Shown here: positions 58,505-64,000 of the stretch, one piece after another
How the letters are laid out: every line of letters begins with the position of its first letter
Numbering within the stretch: position 1 is the stretch's first letter
Source of the DNA: Allokutzneria sp. NRRL B-24872
GTDB lineage: Bacteria > Actinomycetota > Actinomycetes > Mycobacteriales > Pseudonocardiaceae
Direction: 5' to 3'
Assembly (NCBI RefSeq): GCF_002155965.1
Contig: NZ_MUMH01000019.1
Location: forward strand, 1 to 64,000
DNA: 64,000 nucleotides
Program-made: the position numbers and the translations under genes
The notes under the pieces: generated by a model
Database searches by the model: none
What the model was told of the DNA's origin: nothing
The model's input: the letters and a program-made list of their open reading frames with translations, nothing else

Positions 58505-59908
58505 TCATCGCTCCTCCAGCGCTCGGTAGTCGACCTTGCCGCTCGGCAGCAGCGGCAGTCGGTCCACCCGGCGCACCAGGAAGCCCGACACGTGCAGGTG
58601 CAGGCGCTCGGCCAGCTCCTTCGCGGCTGCGGCGCACGACTCGTCGTCGGCGCCCTCCAACCAGATCACCACGCGGTCCGCATCGCCCGGCAGCGCGGCG
58701 GCGGGGCCGTGCCCGCGCAGCAGCTGCTCCAGGTCGTCGAGGTTGACCCGGTTGCCGAAGACCTTGCCGATGCGGCTGAGCCGCCCGGTGATGAACAGGA
58801 AGCCCTCGTCGTCGAGGTAGCCGAGGTCGCCGGTGGCGAGTTCGCCGCGCAGCTCGTCCGGCCGGGCCAGCTCAGCGGCGTTCTCCGCGTAGCCCATCAT
58901 CACGTTCGGGCCCCGGTAGACCACCTCGCCCTGGGCCTGCGCGGGCTCACCGGGCAGCTGCCGGATCGAGAACTCCGCGCCGGGCAGCGCCTGGCCGACG
59001 GAGCCGATCTTCGCCGCCAGCCGCTCCGCAGGGAGCACGGCCATCCGCGTCGTCGCTTCGGTCTGGCCGTACATCACGTACATCCGGCCGCCGACCGCCG
59101 CGATCCGCCCGGCGAAGTCGGTCAGCCGGTCGGTCCGCAGCCGCCCGCCCGCCTGGGTCAGCGTGCGCAGCGCGGGGTGCTCCGCCGGGTCGAAACCGCC
59201 CTGGTGCAGCAGTTCGTAGTGGTAGGGCACACCGGCGAGCGAGGTCGCGCGGTGCTCGTGGACGGCGCGCCAGAACGACGGGGCGGTCACGCCGTTCGGC
59301 TCGATGAGCACGGCCGCGCCGACGACCAGGTGGCTGTTGAGCACGGAGAGGCCGTAGGCGTAGTGCAGCGGCAGGCTGGTCGGCGCGACCTCGCGGGAGT
59401 CCAGCCGCAGCGCCTGGGCGATGGCCCTGGCGTTGGACAGCACGGCCTCGCGGGAGAGGCGGACGAGCTTGGGGTTGCCGGTCGAGCCGCTGGTGGACAG
59501 CAGCACGGCGAGGTCGGGGTGCGGCTCGACGCCGTCGCCGCTGGTCCGCACCCACGCCGGGCCGGTCAGGTCCGCGACCGCGTAGCCGTCGGGGACCGCG
59601 AACGCCGGGTCGACGCCGAGCACGGCAGCGGGCTGAAAACGTTCAACGAGATCGTTCAGCGGTTCCGGGTCGAGGTCGGGGCCGAGCACCGCCACCGCGC
59701 GTTCCGCCTGGAAAGTGCCCAGGTAGCGCAGGGTGCTCGGGAGGTCGACCGCGGTCAGCGCGAGGACCGCGCCCACCGGCAGCTCAACCAGCTCCCTGGC
59801 GACCGCCGTGATCCTCGCCCGCAGCTCCGCCCCGCCCAGCACGGTGCCGGACGGCGCGTCGACGAGGCGCGCGCCGTCAGCGACCAGCTGGCTGCTGGGA
59901 TCAGTCAC
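58505..59908 (-). CDS. AMP-binding acyl/aryl ligase family protein
   Basis: 467 residues of the ANL adenylating family. The P-loop-like LLSTSGSTGNPKLVRLS (about 150), YGQTEATTRM, TGDLGYLDDEGFLFITGR and the C-terminal catalytic Lys in LPSGKVDYR are present, so it should activate a carboxylate as an adenylate. The C-terminal subdomain is short. It may form a CoA thioester or load a carrier protein; no carrier is adjacent. The GTG at 59908 is preferred; an upstream GTG at 60028 is unlikely. Confidence 0.9.
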   Translation of the reverse strand: MTDPSSQLVADGARLVDAPSGTVLGGAELRARITAVARELVELPVGAVLALTAVDLPSTLRYLGTFQAERAVAVLGPDLDPEPLNDLVERFQPAAVLGVDPAFAVPDGYAVADLTGPAWVRTSGDGVEPHPDLAVLLSTSGSTGNPKLVRLSREAVLSNARAIAQALRLDSREVAPTSLPLHYAYGLSVLNSHLVVGAAVLIEPNGVTAPSFWRAVHEHRATSLAGVPYHYELLHQGGFDPAEHPALRTLTQAGGRLRTDRLTDFAGRIAAVGGRMYVMYGQTEATTRMAVLPAERLAAKIGSVGQALPGAEFSIRQLPGEPAQAQGEVVYRGPNVMMGYAENAAELARPDELRGELATGDLGYLDDEGFLFITGRLSRIGKVFGNRVNLDDLEQLLRGHGPAAALPGDADRVVIWLEGADDESCAAAAKELAERLHLHVSGFLVRRVDRLPLLPSGKVDYRALEER

Positions 59909-60046
59909 AGTTTTCGCTCGTCCCGTGCGGGTGTGCGGGCGGTCGGGCCCATGGAGGCTACCGGCCGTCGCGCGGTGAAACTCAGCCGGTCCTGCTCCGA
60001 TCGGCGGGAAAACGGGCGATTGGGACACCTGGGTGAAGCTCGTGTG

Positions 60047-61177
60047 CTATTCGCCGGTCACGCTGCGATGCCCCTCCGACCACGGCCACGAACCGCCGAA
60101 GCCGAGCTCGCGCAACGCGCTCGGTGAACAGTGCAGCACGAGCGGCCGCAGGGTCTCCGAGGCGGGCAGCGGCAGCCGCTCCACACCGACCGCGAGCGCT
60201 CCGCCGTCGGGCAGGGCCAGCACCCCGTTCAGCGTCAGCCTGCCGCGCGGACCGAGCGGGCGGGGGGTGCGCAGCCGGTGCCACGCGCCGGTGCCCAGGT
60301 GCGCCGCGTAGGCGTCGTCGCCCTCGGCGAAGCCGACCGATATGCGCCCGTCGACCGCGTTGAGCTGGCCCTCCGCGCTCGGCGACGGGGTGAGCCGCCA
60401 GCCGGAGCCGGACCAGGCCATGGTCAGCGGGAAGCGCACCCCGGCCTCGTCGGTGCGGTAGCCGACCGCGACCGCGTCGCCGCTGTCCGGGAGCATCGCC
60501 ACGTCCTGGAGGCTGTGCTCCAGACCGGGCTCGACCGGGGTGTCGAAGCGCTGCCAGTAGTCGCCGTCGAAGTGCAGGACGACGGCGGTCTCCACCTCGT
60601 TCTCGAAGGCCCAGCCCACCGCCCAGACGTTGGTGGCCGAGGTGCCCGAGATCCCGGACAGGCCCCAGTGCTCGCCGATGTCGGGCAGCGCCAGCTCGCT
60701 CCACCCCCGGCCGTCCCAGCGCTGGACGATGCCGCGCCGGTGGCTGTCGGAGCGGCGGCAGAGGTCGCCGACCGCCCACACGTCGTCCGGGCCGAACTCC
60801 GTCATGCCCAGGTAGGAGCCGTGCGAGTCCTCGGGGAACGGGGTGTCCGCCCGTCGCCAGCCGGTGCCGTAGTGGTGCAGCATCCCGCCGTTGTCACCCG
60901 CCGCCCACAGCTCGGCACCGGCGGCGGTCGCGGCGGTGATCCTGCCGATGTCCGGAACCGGGGCCTCCCGCCAGACCGCGCCGTCCCGGCGCAGCGCCTT
61001 GGTCATGTGGCCCGTTCTGGTGACGAGGAAGCCCAGTGCCCACACCTCGGGCACACCCGAAACGCCGGTGACGTCGGTGCTGATGACATCGGTCAGCACC
61101 GCGTTCAGCTGCGGGGTCCGCTCCTGCTGCCACAGTCGCGTCGCCGTGCCCGCCTCTGGCGAACGTGAAGGCTCCAT
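60047..61177 (-). CDS. Propeller-like repeat protein of unknown function
   Basis: 376 residues without a signal peptide. Repeated blades of about 45 residues are visible: PEVWALGFLVTRTGHMTKALRRDG, AELWAAGDNGGMLHHYGTGW, DDVWAVGDLCRR...VQRWDGRGW, TNVWAVGWAFENEVETAVVLHFDGDYWQRF, DAVAVGYRTDEAGVRFPLTMAWSGSGW. The (D/N)VWAVG...W pattern is that of Kelch/WD-like bacterial propellers. The ATG at 61177 is preferred. A binding role is likely; its ligand is unknown. Confidence 0.82.
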   Translation of the reverse strand: MEPSRSPEAGTATRLWQQERTPQLNAVLTDVISTDVTGVSGVPEVWALGFLVTRTGHMTKALRRDGAVWREAPVPDIGRITAATAAGAELWAAGDNGGMLHHYGTGWRRADTPFPEDSHGSYLGMTEFGPDDVWAVGDLCRRSDSHRRGIVQRWDGRGWSELALPDIGEHWGLSGISGTSATNVWAVGWAFENEVETAVVLHFDGDYWQRFDTPVEPGLEHSLQDVAMLPDSGDAVAVGYRTDEAGVRFPLTMAWSGSGWRLTPSPSAEGQLNAVDGRISVGFAEGDDAYAAHLGTGAWHRLRTPRPLGPRGRLTLNGVLALPDGGALAVGVERLPLPASETLRPLVLHCSPSALRELGFGGSWPWSEGHRSVTGE

Positions 61178-61363
61178 CACCTGTGTATTCGCTCGAGGGG
61201 CCCGCAACGTTCTCCTCCCGGCAGCGTGTCGTGCGCCATATCCCCTCGGACGGGGGACGACGGCCCTCGTGACGCGGGAGCGGACCAGCCCCGGGGTGAC
61301 GGGGGATACATGGGTAACGTGGCCGACTGCCATGTTGGTCCTGCCGAGCCGAAAGACGAGTGA

Positions 61364-62461
61364 ATGATCCCCATCACCGTCGTCGACGTCGCCGACGCGG
61401 AACCGCTGGTCATGGAGGTCCTGCGTTCGGGCGTCATCGCCCAGGGCCCGATGGTCAAGCGGTTCGAGGATGCTTTTGCCGAGGTCGCTGGCGTGCGCCA
61501 CGCGATCGCCGTGAACAGCGGCACCACAGCGTTGGTCGCCTCGATCCAGGTCCTGGACCTGAAGCCGGGTGACGAGGTCGTCACCTCACCGTTCACCTTC
61601 GTCGCCACGCTGAACGCGATCCTGGAGGCGGGCGCGACCGCGCGCTTCGCCGACATCTCCGAGGACGACTTCTGCGTGGACCCGGACGCGGTCGCCGCCG
61701 CGATCGGGCCGAGGACCAAGGTCCTGATGCCGGTGCACCTGTACGGCCAGATGGCCGACATGAGCCGCCTCGCCCCGCTGGCCGAGAGCAACGGCCTCGC
61801 GCTGGTCGAGGACGCCGCGCAGGCCGTTGGCGCGAGCTTCGCCGGGAACAAGGCCGGTAGCTACGGGCTCGGCTGCTTCTCGCTCTACGCGACGAAGAAC
61901 ATCACCACCGCCGAGGGCGGCGTGATCACCACCGACGACGACGTGCTCGCCGACCGGCTGCGCGTGCTGCGCAACCAGGGCATGCGGGCCCGCTACCAGT
62001 ACGAGGTCGCCGGTCACAACTACCGGCTGACCGACCTGCACGCGGCCGTCGGCATCCCGCAGCTGGAGAAGCTGGCCTCGGTCACCGAGCAGCGCCAGCG
62101 CAACGCCGAGGCGCTGTCCAAGGGCCTCGCCGACGTGCCCGGCCTGCGGCTGCCGCAGGTGCTGGCCGACCGCACCCACGTCTGGCACCAGTACACCGTG
62201 CTGGTCGGCCCGGACGCGGCCGTGGACCGCGACGAGCTGTCCGCGAAGCTGACCGAGAAGGGTGTCGGCAACGGCATCTACTACCCGAAGGTCGTCTTCG
62301 ACTACGACTGCTACCGCGACCACCCCGGCGTGATCGCCTCCGACGTGCCGGTGACCGAGCGCGTCGCCCAGCAGGCGCTGTCGCTGCCGGTGCACCCCAA
62401 GCTCTCCGAGGCCGACGTCGACAAGGTCGTCGCCACGGTGCGGGAGGTGCTCGGAGCATGA
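61364..62461 (+). CDS. DegT/DnrJ/EryC1/StrS aminotransferase (WbpE-like)
   Basis: 365 residues. PLP-dependent sugar aminotransferase that turns a keto group on a nucleotide sugar into an amine. AVNSGTTALVASIQVLDLKPGDEVVTSPFTFVATLNAI, VEDAAQAVGASF, and the PLP-lysine in SLYATKNITTAEGG (Lys about 187) are family marks, with the C-terminal YYPKV and SLPVHP segments. It overlaps the dehydrogenase gene by 4 bp, which is the wbpB-wbpE type pairing used for 2,3-diacetamido-uronic acid sugars in surface glycans. ATG at 61364. Confidence 0.94.
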   Translation: MIPITVVDVADAEPLVMEVLRSGVIAQGPMVKRFEDAFAEVAGVRHAIAVNSGTTALVASIQVLDLKPGDEVVTSPFTFVATLNAILEAGATARFADISEDDFCVDPDAVAAAIGPRTKVLMPVHLYGQMADMSRLAPLAESNGLALVEDAAQAVGASFAGNKAGSYGLGCFSLYATKNITTAEGGVITTDDDVLADRLRVLRNQGMRARYQYEVAGHNYRLTDLHAAVGIPQLEKLASVTEQRQRNAEALSKGLADVPGLRLPQVLADRTHVWHQYTVLVGPDAAVDRDELSAKLTEKGVGNGIYYPKVVFDYDCYRDHPGVIASDVPVTERVAQQALSLPVHPKLSEADVDKVVATVREVLGA

Positions 62462-63429
62462 GCAACCCCAGGATCGCCCTCATCGGCGGCGGCCAGATGG
62501 GCTCGCTGCACGCCCGCGTGCTCGCCCAGTCCGCCCGCGCCGACCTCGTGCAGCTGATCGAGCCGCGCCAGGAGTCCGGCCGCCTGCTCGCCGACAAGCA
62601 CGGCGTCGCGTGGGCCCCGGACTTCGACGATCTGTCCACTGTGGACGCAGTGGTGATCGCGGCGGCGACCGAGGCGCACTACGCGCTCGCCAAGCGGGTG
62701 CTGGAGCTGGGCAAGCCGCTGCTGGTGGAGAAGCCGCTCGCGGCCACCTACGAGCAGTCGGCCGAACTGGTCGCGGAGTCCGAGCAGCGCGGTCTGCCGC
62801 TGCTGTGCGGGTTCCTGGAGCGGTTCAACCCGGCCGTGCTCACCGCCAAGCAGTTCATCGGTGAGGTCGTGCAGGTCAACGCGACCAGGCACTCGCCGTT
62901 CGTCTCGCGGATCAAGACCGGTGTCGCGACCGACCTGCTGATCCACGACGTGGACCTGGCGATCGGCTTCACCGGCCAGGAGCCGGACTCGGTGAAGGGC
63001 TCCTTCGGCTACTTCCACGGCCAGTCCAAGGCCAACCGGTCCGAGGACAGCGCCGACGCCACGATGTCCTTCGCCAACGGCGCGCTGGCCACCATCTCGG
63101 CCAGCCGGATCAGCCAGCGCAAGATCCGCGAGATCTCGGTGATGGAGCTGCACCGGCTGATCGAGATCGACCTGCTGCGCAAGGGCATCACCATCTACCG
63201 GCACGTCGCCGACTCGCCCGCCTCGGACGGCGTCGGCTACCGCCAGCAGACGGTCATCGAGATCCCGTCCATCCAGCACAGCGCGGAGCCGCTGGCCGCG
63301 CAGCTGGACCACTTCCTCAACCTGCTCGACACCGGCGCCGGGGTCGACGCGGAGCGCAAGGCGATCCTGCCCGCGCACCGCGCCGTGCACGAGGCGACCG
63401 TGTCGGCGACGGCGGTCGCCGCCGTCTAG
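62458..63429 (+). CDS. Gfo/Idh/MocA family oxidoreductase (WbpB/WlbA-like)
   Basis: 323 residues. The N-terminal Rossmann domain has IALIGGGQMGSLHARVL (GGGxxG) and the catalytic Lys-containing KPLLVEKPLA (Lys about 93). The substrate domain has LCGFLERFNPAVLTAKQFI and the active-site segment DLLIHDVDLAIGF, as in UDP-N-acetyl-glucosaminuronate 3-dehydrogenases. It is translationally coupled to the aminotransferase (ATGA). A strong terminator follows. Confidence 0.93.
   Translation: MSNPRIALIGGGQMGSLHARVLAQSARADLVQLIEPRQESGRLLADKHGVAWAPDFDDLSTVDAVVIAAATEAHYALAKRVLELGKPLLVEKPLAATYEQSAELVAESEQRGLPLLCGFLERFNPAVLTAKQFIGEVVQVNATRHSPFVSRIKTGVATDLLIHDVDLAIGFTGQEPDSVKGSFGYFHGQSKANRSEDSADATMSFANGALATISASRISQRKIREISVMELHRLIEIDLLRKGITIYRHVADSPASDGVGYRQQTVIEIPSIQHSAEPLAAQLDHFLNLLDTGAGVDAERKAILPAHRAVHEATVSATAVAAV
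62634..62646. repeat. Palindrome GTCCACTGTGGAC inside the oxidoreductase gene
   Basis: Copy of the dispersed 13-bp palindrome, read in frame as (L)STVD. Confidence 0.8.
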
Positions 63430-63440
63430 TCCGACCAGCG

Positions 63441-63484
63441 CGAACGCGGCGGCGAGACTCGTTCTCGTCGCCGCGTTCGTTTTT
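63441..63484 (+). terminator. Strong rho-independent terminator
   Basis: 17-bp stem (63441-63457 with 63463-63479, one G-U pair), 5-nt loop, then TTTTT. It ends the sugar operon. Confidence 0.95.
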
Positions 63485-63551
63485 GCGAGTTATTCTCGAA
63501 TTCACATTTCCCTCAAGATCCGGTCAAGTCAACGGTTCTATTGACGTTTTC

Positions 63552-63557
63552 TTGACA
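63552..63557 (+). promoter_or_regulatory. Possible -35 element of the last gene
   Basis: TTGACA, in an AT-rich stretch 70 bp before the secreted-protein start. Nearby GTCAA/TTGAC inverted halves (63526-63557) may be an operator. No good -10 at standard spacing was found, so this is tentative. Confidence 0.35.
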
Positions 63558-63627
63558 ATTGCCACGGCCTCTTATCTGAGTAATGTCCTCTGGGTCCCCC
63601 GTTATCGCCGGTTCCTGTGAGGAAAAC

Positions 63628-64000
63628 ATGCGCAGCTCAATTCTGTTGCCCGTTGTCGTCGCCGCCCTGGTCACCGGGTTCAGCGGGACCGCCGCCGCGG
63701 CGCCCGCGGGCATGCCCCCAGCATGTGCGCAGTTCGCGGCACTGGTGGGGGACCCGCAGGCCGCGTTCAACATGGAGTGGACCGAGAACGGCAAGCACAT
63801 GCGCGGCTGGAAGTGCGCCGTCAAGGAAGCCCCCGCCTGCGCGGTGAACGAGTTCGGCAACACCGCGAAGGTCGTCGACGTCTGGGTCTCCAAGAAGCAC
63901 CAGCTGAAGTTCTACAAGGGCCTCGGCAGCCACAAGTTCGTTGAATCCTACGGTGCGACCGGAACTGTGACCCACCTCGCGAAGCCCATCTCCGCCGACG
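63628..64000 (+). CDS. Secreted small protein, cut by the window end
   Basis: The first 124 codons are in the window and no stop is reached. A signal peptide (MRSSILLPVVVAALVTGFSG with cleavage near AAAAPAG) leads to a mature part with cysteines (PPACAQF, WKCAVKEAPACAV) and a basic KKHQLKFYKGLGSHKF stretch. No family is recognised. The ATG at 63628 follows a GTGAGGAAAA site. Confidence 0.8.
   Translation, partial: MRSSILLPVVVAALVTGFSGTAAAAPAGMPPACAQFAALVGDPQAAFNMEWTENGKHMRGWKCAVKEAPACAVNEFGNTAKVVDVWVSKKHQLKFYKGLGSHKFVESYGATGTVTHLAKPISAD

Noticed and set aside
58320-58508. 62-codon reverse frame starting in the AMP-ligase stop
   Set aside because: Its apparent ribosome site is just the end codons of the ligase gene, third-position GC is low and no homology is recognised.
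57575-60127. 850-codon forward frame over the flippase-like and AMP-ligase genes
   Set aside because: Spans the antisense of two well-supported genes; composition is typical of a shadow frame.
1-64000. CRISPR arrays, tRNA and rRNA genes
   Set aside because: No repeat-spacer pattern beyond the three-unit array at 28-104, whose spacers are palindromic variants of the repeat, and no cloverleaf or rRNA sequence was recognised.

Overview
The window is chromosomal DNA of a very GC-rich filamentous actinomycete, most likely of the order Pseudonocardiales (Kutzneria, Allokutzneria, Lentzea or Amycolatopsis type). This is inferred from the roughly 70% GC composition, the many GTG starts, SigE-family sigma, Spo0M, DUF5926, XRE-DUF5753, DUF3558, PPE/EspG and septum-formation proteins, and the chaplin-like surface protein. 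No rRNA, tRNA or CRISPR was seen. Nearly all of it is dense single-copy chromosomal gene content. One segment (about 50.3-54.4 kb) is clearly foreign: its GC is far lower and it is bracketed by a 77-bp direct repeat.

Layout. 0-5.4 kb: a 30-bp-period palindrome array, a cytochrome P450, a glycerophosphodiesterase, a SEC-C/DUF5926 protein, and a SigE-family sigma factor sandwiched between two paralogous membrane proteins. 5.4-10.3 kb: ferritin and two secreted proteins, the second a 976-residue protein built from about 15 chaplin-like repeats of about 51 residues. 10.3-17.6 kb: arginine deiminase, an orphan glutamate-type binding lipoprotein, a degenerate SDR, a CPBP protease, a DUF2470 protein behind a textbook iron box, and a tandem pair of unknown membrane proteins. 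17.6-21.6 kb: the tyrosine/homogentisate degradation locus (hmgA divergent from an unknown protein, fumarylacetoacetase and an IclR regulator) with a perfect inverted repeat in the divergent promoter. 21.6-31 kb: Spo0M, then cytochrome bd oxidase cydA-cydB-cydDC, a DosS/DosR-like histidine kinase and response regulator in convergent orientation, and an Hsp20 gene under a perfect CIRCE element.

31-38.7 kb: a macro-domain protein, a small leader-peptide candidate, pheA, a histidine phosphatase, a metallopeptidase/septum-formation pair, a YgiB-YgiC-DUF350-like operon and serS. 38.7-50.3 kb: two regulator/MFS exporter units (TetR and MerR, each with a recognisable dyad), an alpha/beta hydrolase, an LLM flavin enzyme, a HAD phosphatase, a secreted PIG-L deacetylase with a C-terminal propeller-like region, a ceramidase-like hydrolase and an XRE-DUF5753 regulator. 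50.3-54.4 kb: the foreign island, which carries one gene, a large membrane-anchored KAP-type P-loop NTPase. It sits exactly where the XRE gene and an EspG gene converge, and the repeat rebuilds both 3' ends. 54.4-57.2 kb: an orphan type VII secretion-associated operon (small helical protein, DUF3558 lipoprotein, PPE-like protein, EspG). 57.2-64 kb: a flippase-like membrane protein, an AMP-binding enzyme, a propeller-like protein, a sugar aminotransferase/dehydrogenase pair typical of surface-glycan synthesis, and a truncated secreted protein at the right edge.

The best candidates for new biology are the repeat-bounded KAP island, the giant chaplin-like protein, the dispersed palindrome GTCCAC(A/T)GTGGAC, and the putative leader peptide before pheA.
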